From Pyrocephalus nanus (taxonomy: Eukaryota > Chordata > Aves > Passeriformes > Tyrannidae), in assembly GCA_038380795.1 (NCBI GenBank), contig CM076266.1:36593425-36657424 (forward strand): a stretch of DNA of 64,000 nucleotides, read 5' to 3'. The translations under genes were made by a program, and so were the position numbers. Shown here piece after piece: positions 1-15,100 of this stretch (position 1 is the first letter of the stretch; the number at the start of each line of letters is the position of its first letter). The notes under the pieces are model-generated. The model was not told the origin of the DNA. It saw nothing but the letters and a program-made list of their open reading frames with translations, and made no database searches.

Positions 1-3000
1 AGAATCTTCCTGATACTGGAAAACTATCATTATAGTAATAACAGATTTTGGAAGATAGTAAAGACCCCTTGAGAGTTACAGAACTCTACCTGTGTTCCTT
101 TAATCTAATTCTGAAGCTATGTGAGTATTAACAATCCATGCAATGACAGTCACACAGCTCAGCTGTTGGAAGGCTATTGCTGCAGAATCTCAGCTGCATG
201 AAGCTCCCTTTGTTTGGATTGCAGATGTACCCACATACAGAAGGCGTTTCACAGGAGCTCCTTTTACACTTTCAGTCACTTCCTCTTCTTTTGACAGCGA
301 TGTTGTCTGACATTTTTGAGCTGTCCTAACTTCCCCCTGGCAGCAGTAACAGTCAGTTGCTGTGAAGAAAGTAGCTCTGATGCTCTTTAAGAGAGAAAAT
401 TAAGCTGAGTTAGGGAAAGGTAGAAATATTCAGTAGCTCAGGGAGTCACAGGACCTCCTGTTGCTCTCTGAATCTCGAGGAGGTGGTGACTGAGATGAAA
501 TTAGCTTCCTATATTGAAAAATCAGTAAAGTCCTGGAAGGACAGCTTTGACTTGATTGTGGTTTTCCTCTCCTTTGTGGCCAGTGTATCCCCATGTGTTT
601 TGTTTTTTTTTGTTTTGGGATTTTGGGATGGGTTTGTTTGTTTATTTCTTAAATAACAAAAAGAAAAACTGTTGAAGAGGCATCATTGTGGCTGGTCAAA
701 AGATTCCAGTCCTGTTCCACTCAGATATTTTTTCACTATTCTAGATCCCCTGCATTTAGCCTATAAATAGCAAACATCTTTCTCTCAACGAGGTCTTATT
801 CATTATTTTTGCAGCAATTATTTTGCAACTACCCAAGTTTTCAATAAGAAATTACCCTCAATTTCTGTTACTGATTGTTCCAATTCATATCTCAAATCTT
901 CTTTTACTTTAAAAACTTCTTCTGTACCTCCTCCTGACTGTTCACATATTTTTCTATCTAAGGAATAGTGTTCTTCTTTATCTGTTTATTCCTCAGTGTA
1001 GTCTGAGAATTTTGTCTTGACAGCTTAAATGCTTCCAAGGTCATTGTCTCTAGATAAAATAGTGGATCATTTAAGAGCAAAAACTTCTGAAGCTATTACT
1101 GGCTGTTAGGAAAATAATTAAATAACATCTAATTACAATTGGACTGCTGGTTACTCTCAGTGATTTATTCCTGAGATTTTCCTAATTTCTGCAAAGGTAA
1201 TTCCTAGGGTTATTTCAGGATACTAGTTGTTAGGACAAAGTTCACTTTCTTAAACATACTCTGAAGATCTTACTTGCATCTTTTACTCCTAAACAAACAT
1301 TTCAGAGCTTCAAATGCTGGGTTTCTGTATTACATAACTGAATGAAAGCACTTTTGCTTTCTTTGCTTATATTATGATCTTGTTCAGTCCTAGCACATCT
1401 TGTACAGTAACAAAGGAAAATACCATTCTTGAAAGTCTAAAAATACAGACTGCAAACAGAACAGTGGAAGGCAATTCAGTACTTAAGTCAGTAATGTGAG
1501 CAAAGATGAAAATGTCTTGTCAGTTCTGTTGTATTTCTTTTCTGGATCTATTTCCAGCTAGTGGCACATGAGTAATGCAGCCACTGCATTCGTTAGTCTT
1601 CTAAGGACATTTACAAATGGGAAGAGTTCTGATGCAGAGGAGCTTGGGAGGAGAGTCACAGCAAAAGCTCTTAAGAGAGAAACACAGAGGTGAAGTGGGA
1701 GACATGGCTGTGTGGTTGTATGGCACTTGATGGGCGAAGGAGGAGGTGTGTAGTTGTTCCTTGCAGCATTTCCTGTCCAGTCGATCCTTACCTGTCTCTT
1801 CAGGGGGTGGTTGAGTTGCTAGTTCTTAGTAAGGATATGGACACCAAGGAGTAGCAATTGGAGTGCAGAAACATACGTCCAGGAATATGTGGCTAATAGC
1901 AATTTAAATGTACGAATGTCAGAAACAGACTGATAGAATTGAAACCTCCATGATCAGCCTGTAAATCAGCTTATGTATTCAGTTGGAAAATGGGCCTCTT
2001 GAAACATAAACTTGCTAGAAGAAAGCATCACTGAGTTTTCAGTAGCTTCTGTACAATATTAATTAAATATAATATATCTTTCTAATTGTCAGTCTTGTGA
2101 ATGCAACTTGGCAAGATGAAATGTAAAATTCAGGGGTGAGAGAAAGAAAATTATGTAATACTTCTCTCTCTCTAATTCCTCCTACCCCCATCTTTTACAG
2201 AGCAAAAGTCCTGCTTTTATATTTGCCTAGATGTGTAAACTTACTAGGCTGTACTAGCAAAATTGGTGATGAAAGGAATGATCTTCAATGTTTTGGTTTA
2301 GTGCACCAATGTGGAAGAAGAATTTGGTTTGTTTGGAAGGTTCACTTTCAGGGGAGGGTCATTTACATGATTGGCTCTTAAGTTCGAGTATTTGTGTTGC
2401 AGAATTGTGCTTGACCTCTCTTGCAAGCCCCCTAATCCTTTTCCTGCAAACGTTATTCCATTAAAAGAAATGAAATACAAAAAAAATTACAGTAAACAAA
2501 TGAATATTTGAGAAGTTTCAATAAACGTTTTAAGACAGGCCCCTGAAGTCTGGAAGGTCCAGCGTGGTGAGTGGGGGGGGTTGTTTGGAGTTGAGGTTCT
2601 TTTCCATTTTGCGCACTAGGGATTGAGATACACTGTACTGTACTTTGAAAGAGCAAATTGCTGCATAACTGGCATTTGAAATGTGAGAAATGCCCTGGTT
2701 AACACGTCAGCAGGTTGGGCCTCATGGAGATAATATTGCACCGGCAGTGTTATGCAGTGAGTTATATACATACATGAGTTCAAACTGTCTTTAAGCAAAC
2801 CATGAAACAAATCACCTTAAAGCAAAAGTTATTTAATAGAGGTGTATTTATATTTATTTATATATATTTTTGTAACATTTGTTTGCAATGGTCTGGATTA
2901 GAGCATTACCCCAGATAATCAAGGCTGTAAACTCCCTTGTTGTTGTGTGGTAGGACTGAGAGGTTTGAGGGAGCTTTATGACCCTTCGAGAACTCTGAAG

Positions 3001-6000
3001 GGGGAGGGAGGGACGGTAACATTTTCCCTAAATCCTGTGCTAGGGAGTAAAGAGCAGCCTAGAGGGGGATTATGTCCTCAGATGCAAGGCTGTTTGGAAA
3101 AGCTCTTTTATGAAATTTAAATCATTTTTGGCAGCATGGCTTCATGGAGAAATTTGAGGGCAAAGAAATCTCTATGTTAATTGAAAAATATTTAATGTAT
3201 CTAGAGCTGTAATCTCCCAATTCCCACATTAATAGTGCATATGTGTTTTTTCCTAGTATATTTATTGTGATTATTGCTTAAAAGCTTTGTCTTTCAATAT
3301 AACAATTTTGCCATTTCTTTAATAGTTTTTGTTGTGGAGGAAAAAACAAGCTTGGTGGTCTTTCTTAAGTCCATCAGAGATTTAGATTTGTTGTCAAAAA
3401 TCAACTTTGGTTTTTTCATTTGTCAGAGAATCTACAAATTTTTTTTGTATTTGAAAAGTTAGCTTATTTTAATATCTGTAACATATTACACTATTTTAAT
3501 TATGGGACGTGGTAGATCTAGGCTTTTTTGTTTCTTTGAGTGAAAGACCTCATATGGGATGGGGAGGAGATATTGCTGTTTTGTTCTTTAGAGAGGTCTG
3601 TGTTACTTATAGATATATCACTTAAAATTTACTTAGACATTTCTTTGGCTAATGCCAGTTTCCTTTCATACATTAATTTCTTTTAGTTTTAGCAAGTGTG
3701 ATTAACTTACCACTGGGAAAACCTTTTGTACAGTATCTTTTTGTATTTATTCCTTCTCTCTTCTGGTGCAATTTTTAAGCTGTATGTTAAAAGTAGCAGA
3801 AATGTCAATAAACACCTTATCTGAACACATAAACGCTGCTTGAACTCTAAGCACTTTTTCACTTGGAGCTAGAGCCTAGGTATCTGCCACTTCTCTGGAG
3901 TGAAAATGTGCATTTCTCCCTTCTGATGGGCACAGTGCTTCTCTTGTCTTGGGCTTCATTACCTGGATGTATCTGACCTGACCTCAAGTCTTGCAAATTC
4001 ATTTTCCTGAGGAAAATCAGGATGGTAATTAATGGCTTAGTAACTCCCGTTAGTTCTTTAAAATGCTTTAAAGACATTTGTATCCTAAAATTAGAGGTAG
4101 AAATTAGACTTTGAAAGTCTTCATTCCTTGGCTGTTGGCTAGACATGAAGTCAGGTGGAGCCTGGAGTACCATTTTGGCCCTTATTTTTGTCTCTTCTGC
4201 TAAAAACAAGGTGAGGCAAACAATTACCTGAAAGACAATCAAGAATTACAGATACTTTCAAGATATATTAATTACATTCTCACTGATTGTTACTTCATTA
4301 TATTTGTGTGATTTCATTCATCACTTACTGCCAAAATTGTAAGACATTCCTGGTGACTTTTAGAATCCTCAAATTCTTTTTTTGCTTGAGTTCTGGGCAG
4401 AACTTGATGCAGTACATTGTTCTGGCACATGATGTGATGCAGTACACCACTAGATCCTTAGGATGTTTGACAAAAGTAAATATTTATGGTATGATGAAGT
4501 CTTTTAAATTTTTGTTAGATTTGTGGGAGTTTTCTTTAAATGGACTTGGACTTTCGTCCCTATTCATTGGTCTTATTTTTCAAAAACTTTTGCACTTGGA
4601 AAAATAGGATGACACCCGAAGCTTCTGAAATTTAGATAAGGAAAGATGGAAATCCCTGAAATTGTAGCCAGCAGTTAGACCTCAGGCTTTGTCTAGTGCT
4701 TGGAAGACCTAGGATCTAACTGGGAGTTTGGATCCTGCATCAACTTCCGTGTTCTGTTCTTAAGACTGAAAGGGATGGATTGACTAGAAACTCAAGAGAA
4801 TTGACTTCAGATATTTGGTTTGGTTACAATATGCAACCATGATTCTGCACAGACTGCTAGGGTTCTTGGTCAGGTTGTTCAGCTTCTTTGCTGGTGCAGG
4901 TCTTACAGCAAAATACCCTGTCTCTCAGCTGACCAGCAGCCTGTTTGGCACTTTGTGTCTTACCAGCCTTCCATCCTCTTTTGTTCCTGCATAGGAAAAA
5001 CTATAGTTGGTTCTGACATAACAATGCTATATTTAGACTGAGAAGTCAATCAGCTCTGATCATATAGCATTAATGTTACTGTGTGATTCTTTCCAACAGT
5101 ATTTCCAAACTGTTTCTTCAAAAATACAACATTTTGCCTAAGCTGCCCCTGTAAAATCTCAGAAGTTTTGAAATAAGAGTGGATAAATTTCCACTCAAGG
5201 TATAAATAACATACAAGGTTATATATATGTGTGTGTGTGTGTGTGTGTATCAGTAAGAAATCAAATTATTAGCTTTAATCATTAAGTTTTCTTGTTTGGT
5301 AGAGCTCACTGGAAGTTAAAATGTGGTTCAGCTGCTTCCTTCAGGGAAAAATGTTCCCAAACCCTTCTTTCCTTTTATTATTAAGAAAAAATCTAAAATT
5401 CGAGCCAGGTTTATGTCCCTTACAGATGTCTGTGCAGCCTTGTTTCCTGGGGACAAGGATGGCTCTTTCTCTGGAATACTTTCAGAAGTAGAGAGGTGTG
5501 ACTGTATCTCTCTCATGAAGGGAGGACCAGGACATCCTGGGGTGGGCTGGGTGACCTGGTGGAGTGGTGAAGACTTGTTCCCAAATTCCCAGTAGAAGAA
5601 TCATTCTCATTCTTTATACCTGTGCATCAGGCACACCAACCACAAGGAAACTGGAGGGCAGGGGAAGTAAACAGAGCTTCTTTTTCTGTTTCAGTGGAGA
5701 GTTTCAATTGAGAAAGTATGACATTTTTGTTGCAGAATGAAGGCAAGGCATTAAATTTTTTTTATACAACAGCCTTTTATGTGGCTTTGGAAGTGCAAAA
5801 GAATATAGAGGATGACCAAGTGTAAAAATATGAGTATACTTTGATGTGGAAGAGCATTATGGTTACAGTGTTAAAAGAACTTTCCTCTAAGTACTGGACT
5901 TAAGCTGAAGAAAAGATCCCTTTCCATTGTTTGTATTGTTCTGTATTAGTAAGGCTAGAATGAACAATTTCCAATAGTTCTGTCTCTGTTTTTGAAAATA

Positions 6001-6056
6001 TTTCAGTCATCTTATAAATATATTTTAAATTTCTGTTACTTTATTTTTTGTTGCAG
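1..6056 (+). other. ANKRD28: ANKRD28 intron upstream of the first visible exon
   Basis: No exon-like ankyrin coding sequence was found in this stretch on the + strand; in particular nothing matching the expected preceding exon ([17 protein letters not shown]). It reads as AT-rich intron ending in TTTTTTGTTGCAG at 6056, with a TA/TG microsatellite near 5.2 kb. Open frames here are short, lack homology that I recognise, and are not called. Confidence 0.8.
5221..5250. repeat. (TA)n(TG)n microsatellite
   Basis: A short TA run passes directly into about ten TG units, within an ANKRD28 intron. Confidence 0.9.
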
Positions 6057-6127
6057 GAGCTAGAGTTAATGCCAAAGACAGCAAATGGTTGACTCCTTTA
6101 CACAGAGCTGTAGCATCTTGTAGTGAG
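6057..6127 (+). CDS. ANKRD28: ANKRD28 exon, residues 64-87
   Basis: Encodes [20 protein letters not shown] then SCSE; the first Gly codon is split (GA supplied here). The acceptor is TTGCAG and the donor GAG|GTATGT, phase 0. This is the end of one ankyrin repeat and the start of the next. Confidence 0.95.
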
Positions 6128-9100
6128 GTATGTTGCTTTTTGTGACTGCTTTGTTTTAAAATAAGGCATCTCAAATTACCTTCTGTCCTATGTTCGTTTT
6201 TCAAAAAGTGAAACTACTCCAAATGTTTGGAATTGCAAGAACATTTTTGAAAGTTTGTTTAACGTATTGAGGGTATGTATTTATGTATTCCTTGCCTGAG
6301 CAGGTAGAAAGGGGGATAACTATAACTTTGCTCTCTGCAATTTCCTTAGCAGAGGATTCTGCACACAGTGTTCTCAAGTTCACTTTACTTTTAAGGTAAC
6401 CAGAATGGTCTGGCATGAGGGAATCAGAGGTAAATTAAGATTTAATAGTTTTCACAGCATCGTCTTTGCATTTCTTTGGGGTTTTTACATGCTTGTCTGT
6501 TCAGCCATTGAAGAAATAAATGGCTCTGTAAAGTCCTGCAAATCTCTGTTTGTTTTTTTTAAAAGTGATTAATTAATAATAATAGAATTGAACATCACTT
6601 TAAAAATTATAAGTGAAATGTAGCATGTTTCTTGAAGTCTACTAGTTATATAGTTAAGAGAATATAATAATGTAAGAAACTCCTTTGTTATTGTTTCTCT
6701 GTTGTGGTTGCCTTAATAAAAAATTTAAATGCCTGTAGAAGATCAAAACAAAAAGAGAAATGCTGAGCTTGTTATGTGGAAGAGTTTATGCAAAACTCTC
6801 TCCTTTGAGATCCTGAGTCAAACTGATGCTCATTTCAGTACGTCTCAAGTAAAGGTTTTTTATTAGTAAATTTTTGTTTGAGAAGATAAAATTGAATATT
6901 TTGGTTTTGACAAGCATTGAACTTGAAGTGTTTGATCCACGAACTATCTAAACAATCCTTGTTTCAGCTTTTGCGTTTGAATTCCCTGGATAAATGGCAG
7001 TATTTTGTCACTAGCATTAATATCTAAGTTACGTGGAGATCACGATATTCAAAACAGCGTTTGAAAATGAATCTTCAAGGGTGCCTTATTCCCAAATGCT
7101 GTTTGCTCTTGAGATATTTTTAGGCTGCTCCTTTGGGAGCTGACCAAAGCACCAAATGCTGCATTCTTCAGAGCTGAGGAACAATGAAAGCTCTTGACAA
7201 CAGTAACGCTTGCAGAGAGGAGTACTGCAGACAAACTGGGCCTAAATGACGACTTCAAGAAATGCAGCGGTGGCCATATTTCTTTAAATGTGGAAGATTT
7301 CAAAGAAAATGCTAACCAAAGGCAACCAAGACATGTAAACCAATCAGACTATTTACCCAAAAGGCAATGATAGGCACTTGTCAGAATTCTCTATTTATAA
7401 ACACAGTGAGTCACAGGAACCCGTATACGTGGTTGATACATGTAGGCACTGTTTTCCAGCTGACAGACATTTATAGGTTTGGGGCTTTAGATAAAGAGTT
7501 GTAATAAAAAAGCTTAATAATGATTTCAGTAAAACATCTGGACTTGTTAAGTAAGGACAGCTGCAATTAAACAATTGAACATACAAAATAGCTGGAATTA
7601 TGGATCTGGCTGTCAACTGTGCATGTTAAGGCTACTTCATATCAAGTCAGTCACATTCTAGGCCTTTGTATTTTTGTGCACCTGGTGTACATTGCAAATT
7701 TAAAAAAAAAGAAACTAAGTAGATTCACTATTTCTATTAAATTCATTAATTGCATATGTGCTTAAAAATGAGATACATTATTTTAATACTAATATTATGG
7801 TGCTTCCTTCTTTAAAGGGGTAATAACTGCTCTAAAATTTCCTTGTTCTGATTATGGTATTTCTTAATATTTGGTTTTAAAAAGACAAGACTTCAAATAT
7901 AATCTGTTTTTTAAAGTATTAAATCTGCTTCCGTTTCTCATAGCATAGAAGAGCTATTCCATTTCTCACTTAAATTACAAGCCTGTGATGCAGTATGTTT
8001 ACTTTTACGTTTGTTCCTATTTTCTTTTTTATTGACATTACAATGAATTTGAACATTTTAAATATAATTTATTATAATATAAATAGAATCAAGAGTTACT
8101 TAGCATTCTGCTCATAGCTGAGAATAATACCTGTTGTACCACACTGTAATTCAGAATTTCTAGTAAGAACTTGTGGCAATATGTTTTAAGTTCAAAGTGG
8201 TAATCAATTATTTGTGTGCTCGGTGACTAAGTTGGCAGTCACCAAAAGCAATTAGAGAATTGTGGGAAAGTCACACAGTGGATGTAAAATGCAGTAAAAA
8301 AATGTAAAAAAATACTGATATTGTCAACAGATTTAATTTTTTATGCATTCCAATTGGGTGCACATATTTTAATGTGATTTGTTTATCTTGCTGTAAGAAT
8401 TGTAGTGTAATTTGTCCATTTTTCACAGTTTATAATTTTAACAAAAGGACATGAGTAATCTTATTGAGAGATGGAATTCAGTGCAATATTTTAAAACATT
8501 TTTCAGGAGTTTTGCAACAATGTATGTTGAAACTTTTTGTGACCATGCTCTGTTTTATCTGCGGTTTCTAAATGATCGTTTAATAATCTGTTCTTTTTGC
8601 CATTTCCAGACTTTGACAGTTCAAAACTTTTGCTTGGCAGATTGATGAAAATTCATTATAAGTTCATAGTACTTCACTTATCCGTGGCAATGGAAGAAGT
8701 CCTAAGTTGGTTTATTGAGTTTTTTAAATCAGTTGTGATGACAAAACAATTTGCCAGGTGGCTTAAGGAATTGGATGAAAGACCTGGAAATGGTTGATTT
8801 GGTTGAATCCTGTAGGGGGTGTATTATTCATGTTCATGAGAACATCCCCAAATTTGGATTTATGATAAAGTACAAATCCCAAAGTGTATGATTATGTTTA
8901 TAAATGAACAAATTGTAAAGAGTTGTATTCCACTATACTGTCCTTAAATCTAAAATCTTTCAGATCTTTACTAAGAGGCTTATTTTTTTTTTTGTAAATG
9001 CTTTCAGGATGCTGTTCAGGTGTTGTTAAAGCATTCAGCGGATGTCAATGCTCGTGATAAAAACTGGCAGACACCGCTACACATAGCAGCTGCAAACAAA

Positions 9101-12100
9101 GCTGTGAAGTGTGCTGAAGCTTTGGTGCCTCTCCTAAGCAATGTAAATGTGTCTGATCGAGCAGGCAGAACTGCATTGCATCATGCAGCTTTCAGTGGAC
9201 ACGTTGAGGTAAAAAAAGTTAATTTTCTTAATTTGTTTTCCATTCATCATTCTATCCTTCAGGTTTCTGATGTTTAGTTTCTCAGTTTAAAATCATGTCT
9301 CCCTCATGCCCTCAAAAAAACCCAACCCCTATTTTGTATTTGAATTTGTCTTTTGTATGCATCTCTGTACAGAATAGTTGTGGAAAATAAATGTTACATC
9401 ATCTAGTTGGAAGGTTATTACAGGGTTCACTTTTCTTACGACAGAAGCAAATTTGCTGAGATAAGTGGAGTTAAACTAGTAATGGGTAAATTAAAAATGG
9501 AAAAACCAGGCTGTTTTTCTATTCAGTAAAAAGTGAACATATGGAAAGTGGTGTCACTGAAATGTGGAGGAAGTACATGTAATAAGCTCTATCTCGCCTA
9601 ATATTGAAGCTTTGAAAAATGACTGCCGAGAAATTCCCATTAATTGCATATAGGTAATTGGAGACACACTGGAAATTGGCCTGCTTTTGGGGATTAGCTT
9701 TAGTGAATCCCTTAGTAATAACCTGAAGATTCAAAAGATTTCACACCTTTGCTATATTAAACTGAGAAATGCTTTTGTTGACATCAATTTTTTTCAAGCT
9801 TATGGAATATTCAAAACCCAGCATATTTAAATCCTCTAAAAACACACGTACTTTTGTTTTCTTTTATGATTTTCTTTTTCTAAGCAGAGTTTCCCATTAT
9901 GAATAAAAGGGTTTCTTTATTTTAGATGGTCAGCTTACTGTTGTCTAGAGGGGCCAATATCAATGCATTTGACAAGAAAGACAGACGAGCTATACATTGG
10001 GCAGCATATATGGGTATGTACATATTTCAATGGATTAGTATTTTGGTAGAAAAAAAGTCACCTTACTTTTAGTGGTTTTATATATTTCTAGGAAAAAATT
10101 TGCATTATAAACATTGAGGTTATTGTGTATCTGCCAGAAAACCATTAACAGTATACTTCAAATTGCCATGTAAATATGTTTTTTGTGGTGAGAAAAATCA
10201 ATTTGTTGGAGAAAGAAGAGTAAGATAGGTAATTTTTTTTCTTTAAAAAGGAGGAACTGTGTTCTTCAATCAGCAAGTCTAATCACAGGTGAAAAAATTT
10301 GCAGTAGTGCTAAACAAAAAGTAAGCGGTTAATACAAGGGGCATCTGAAACAGAGGATCATTACAGCAACCCTGGGGGTTGGATTTCAAAGAATATTTCA
10401 TCCCTGAAACTGCAAATTCTTGCCTTGCCATTCTTATTCTAGGAGTGGATAATTATTGTTCTCATGGTCTTGATCACTGCACTAGCCGTACTGGCGGGGT
10501 AATGTACTTCATTGTCTTTTATCAGACTTGAAAAGACTTGAATGTGCCAGTGAATTATGAAGTGATCATCACAACATTAATGCTTTAACTTATAATTTGA
10601 AGGTGGCGGATACTGCACTTCAGATACCAGTTCTTGAAACTCCATAAGTTAAAGAGCATTCTTCATTATTGATCCAACATGCTTTGCGATATTTTTGCAT
10701 TAGTATTTTTCATGTACTTATATCTGCAAAGCAGTGTCTGTGACAGGCTGTCCAACCACCTTGGTGGTTATTTGCAGAATTTTGTTGATGAAACTTGTGC
10801 ATGAGATGGCAGAAATCTGATAAGTATCAATGAGAGGATAGAGACATTTTCTGCCTTGTGCTTGCCTAGATGAGGGAAAACTCTTCTGTTTTTCAGAAAA
10901 GCTACATTTATTCGAATCTTAGTCAGTGATATTGCATAGACTACCAACAGGAAACTCTGTTAATGCAGGAAAAATGTAATTTAACTGATGTTGATCAACC
11001 TACATATCCTTGTAGACAATAGAGCAGAAAAAGCTTTTGAAAGTCTTCAATAAAAGAAAAACTTTCACAATTTAGATCCATTGTTCATTGCTTCAGTTGT
11101 TTGAAGAAAACCTTTAAAGCTTTTCCACCGTGTAAAACTGACCACAGAATAAAAAAGTTACGCTTTTCGACATTCTACTATAAATAACTTTCTAGGGTTA
11201 TATCCATTGTTTCCCTTCCTTCCTGCTTTTCACACGGCTCCATTGCTGTCCAGCTGCAGTGCTGTGACTGAAATGGACTTACATTCTTGTGTGCTGGCAT
11301 TGCCCTCATTAGCGAACTAGGATGTCTCTGCAGCACTTCTCACATCAAGTACCTTGCTGTTCTGTTTGAGAGTCTTCCACTGATTGCTGCTTGTGTTTTC
11401 AATGCAGGTCAGGGGTTTTTTTTATCTTCTCTTTAAAGTTTTTTCTGCCACTGTTCTGTTCAGGGTCTCTATTCCTTTCACTGCTTTCAGTATTTTCTGT
11501 ATTTCTGACTCTCATGTAGGGCCTCTTTTCATTCCTTTCCCTATTGTATTTGGGTCAGAAGATGAGAATCATATTTGCATTTCTCTTTCCCTTCTTTCCT
11601 ACAATACTGAAGTAATTAAGAAGTGAAATATTGCAGCACTTCACATTGCACTGTTAAACTCTTATGGTTTTGATCAGTATAGCTAGGTAAAATGATGTTT
11701 TGTGTGCTGCTGGACATGCAGCATAAAATAAGTATCATGGTGACTTAATGTTTATAAAAATAGCTTTTTCTGTATTCCATTGGGTAGATACTTCCTATTC
11801 AAACTTTTGCAAAGTCTCTTAAAAGCAAAAGTGAAGACCCTCACTTTTTATGAAGCTCTTAAACTGAAAACTGGAGTTGATACTTTCTACTTAGATGTCT
11901 GACTGAATAAGTATAAGCTTAAGAATTCAATATGATCCCCCTCCCCCCTCTTTAACTAAGGTAAGGTCGTAACTTGAAAGGCAAAACAAAGAATCCCACA
12001 TCTGTCTGTATGGGTCAGTTACAAAGGCAAAGCACTAAGTGTATCGTGGTCTGTTAAAGTCACGTACTACTTTATTCAGAAGACTTTGTTGTGATTATCT

Positions 12101-15100
12101 GTGTGTTTTCAGTGATGACTTTTTTGGCAGTTAAATTAACAATGGAGCAAGAATGACAGATATTTTTGGTTACCCCATTTTCATGGCTTCTTAGGGGCAG
12201 TGCCACAACTGCCTACAAGTCCGTGGAAAGCTCACTGTCCTTCACAGCAGTGGTGTGTTGGGTCCCCAGGCCCAAAGCTGGCAGTGAGAGCTACTGCCTA
12301 GGACTTCGTGGTGGGCTCCCTGCCCTCCCTTCCCTTTTCCACTTGAAACTTCCCCCTGGTCATCCCTTCCTCATAATCCCAACTCAACTCTTACCCTCCT
12401 CTCATTGTCTTAGGAGAGCAGTTAATGCTTTCAAAAAGCTAGGGTTCCTCCTCGGACTGTCTGAGTCAGTCTTGACAACAGAGCTTTGCTAAATCCTGTA
12501 TGATTTGCAAGTAAAGGAAGTTGGGTGGAAAATGTTTTTATGTCAAAGTAGAATGTTTTTTTTTTCATGTTTGCATAATTTTTTCAGAGTTTCTGCTTAA
12601 GATTTAGAAACCTTAACAGGCATGTTTGCAATTGAGGTGACAGTGGAAAATCTGACAGTCACACTGTCTTTCAAGTTGTTAACATAAATTTACAGTAAAT
12701 GTTTAATAATTACAAAGTGACTTTGCCTCTCTAGTTCTCAAGTCTTCAAAAAAATCCTGCTATGTAAGCAGAAGACAAGATTGTGTTTTGAATATAAAAA
12801 TTTATTTTTGCAGTATAAATGCTGTGATTGTTGGATGTGGTGTGTGGAGGTGATTATGTTGCTTTTATAGGTCGTGATAGAATTAGAAAACAAGAACAAT
12901 TTTTTGTTTTCCAGATTAGGTCCAAATGAATAATGTCTTATGTTATAACAATTGTAGAATTATTTAGTTTGCAACCCTCTGCTGGTTAATAAAAAATAAT
13001 GCTTTATTGTATTTGTCTTTATTATTTTAGGTCATATTGAAGTTGTGAAATTACTTGTGACCCATACAGCTGAAGTGACATGTAAAGACAAGAAATCATA
13101 TACACCCTTACATGCTGCAGCATCTAGTGGGATGATCAGTGTAGTCAAATATCTTCTGGATCTTGGTGTTGATGTAAGGAAAAATAAAACTGACACATTT
13201 TTTTATTGTTTGAAATGCTTTTGTTAGTACTGTAGCACATTGTTTATTTAGGGACAGGTTATGGTATAGTGAAAGCACATGAATGAAGATTTCTGGAAAT
13301 ACTACTTTTTCTGCTATAAAACCACATTCTCCCAGGTAACTTAAGAGCCTTGCAGATTTTTCACAATAATATGAAAATAAATGCATATTTAGTAGGGTTT
13401 TTTGTTTGTTTGGTATTTCTTGCTCTTAATTCGTTGAAGTGAGGAAATAGGAATTCTGACCCTAGCTCTGCCTTTTTTGTAGTGCAGGAAATTAAATATT
13501 TTTGCTTCAGTTTGTAAAATATAGATGTTACTGACTTTCTCACATCATTTAAATTTTGGAAAATACTAAAAATTGTGAGAAACTTCAACACCACAGTAGG
13601 GCCATATTAATGTTAAAATGCAAAATAAATTGAAAGGCTCTACAGTACCTGCACATAGAAAGTGTCTTAACAGTAGACTGTGAAACTGTGTAAGAAATCT
13701 ACATTGCGAATCACATTTTAGCCTTGCAAGGCTGGAGATTGGAGCTCAAGTTCTTTATTGAGAAGTAAAACGGAATTCAGTAGCATGTTGTGTGCAACAA
13801 TAAATTCTGTTTCTACACAAACCCATATACCCCTCCTCAAGAAAAGTCTCTATGACCCATGTTTTTAAAGAAAATTTGCAAATGCTGTTTTATAGAGGTC
13901 CGTGCAATGCTTTCGTATGCAACAGTAGTGTGCCACTGTTGACGTTTTCGCCATGCGCGTCTTTAATTGCACACAGGAAACTGGTGTGGAGACAATTGCA
14001 GGAGGTTGGCTCACTTGTAAGGCAATCATGCTCTTCCCCAGGACACACGCCTTGATCAAAGTGCTACACCCAGAACTTGCTTTTAATTTCTGGTTTTGAA
14101 GAGTTCAAAAACATAATCTCATGGCATGAGATCTTTCTTTGTTAGAATTAAGTGCTGCGTTAAATACAGTTTTCTGCTTGCTAACTAATCTTGGGGGGCT
14201 TTTTCTCTGATAGATGAACGAACCAAATGCCTATGGAAATACTCCTCTCCATGTAGCTTGTTACAATGGGCAAGACGTTGTAGTGAATGAACTCATAGAC
14301 TGTGGTGCTAATGTAAATCAAGTGAATGAGAAGGGGTTTACTCCTTTGCACTTTGCCGCTGCGTCAACACATGGAGCATTGTGTTTAGAGCTTTTGGTCT
14401 GCAACGGAGCAGATGTGAATATAAAGGTAGGTATATCCAAAGCCACCCATTCATGCCTAAAGATACAGTCCATCTCTATCAGAGAGAGTTTTTTCAAAAA
14501 TATTTGTTAGGGTAGCATTTAGAGGTTCCCACTGATAGATGAAGTACTTGTATGAAAAGTATTGTTGTAAAAATAACCTAGTATGTTGCTTCAAGAAACT
14601 TGTTCAGTATCTTAAAACCTCAATGGGACGTATTAAATGGCCCAAAAGGATAAAGAATAAGGATGGCAATACTCTCTGGTCAATCTTGATTACATTTAAG
14701 TGTCAGAGTTCTGTATAATTTGTTTTCCTTAGTCTAGCCATAGAAGTAAAAGCAAATAATTTGAAAAAAAATGCAAAAGTATCTTTTCCTTATAAATAAG
14801 TAACATGAACAAAACCAAGGGTATTTCAGAGAAACGTGTATGAACAGACTAATTACTGGAGCCAGTTGAAGGGTGATAATGTACGATCCTAGAATAATTA
14901 GGCAGATTTGGGAAGGGTGTATTAAAAATACAAATATAAGAAGATCAGGCCAATGGAAAGGAGCTGTGTCACAGGGTTTATTTCTCACTTGTCCTAAAAT
15001 ATCCAGGTCACAGTCCGTTTATTTTTGTTGCCAGCTTTCTGCTCTGCATAATGTCCTGGACTGGATAAGACTGAGTGTTCAGTGTTGCAGCATTGGCTGA

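Noticed and set aside
10754..10770. Small palindrome AACCACC-TT-GGTGGTT
   Set aside because: Seven-base arms are expected by chance in a window of this size.
12166..12492. A 108-codon open frame in an ANKRD28 intron
   Set aside because: No recognisable motif, no ankyrin similarity, and not needed for the continuous ANKRD28 frame.
14214..14510. ATG-started ankyrin frame read as a separate small gene
   Set aside because: It is one exon of ANKRD28; splice sites and phase 0 continuity on both sides show the ATG is an internal Met.
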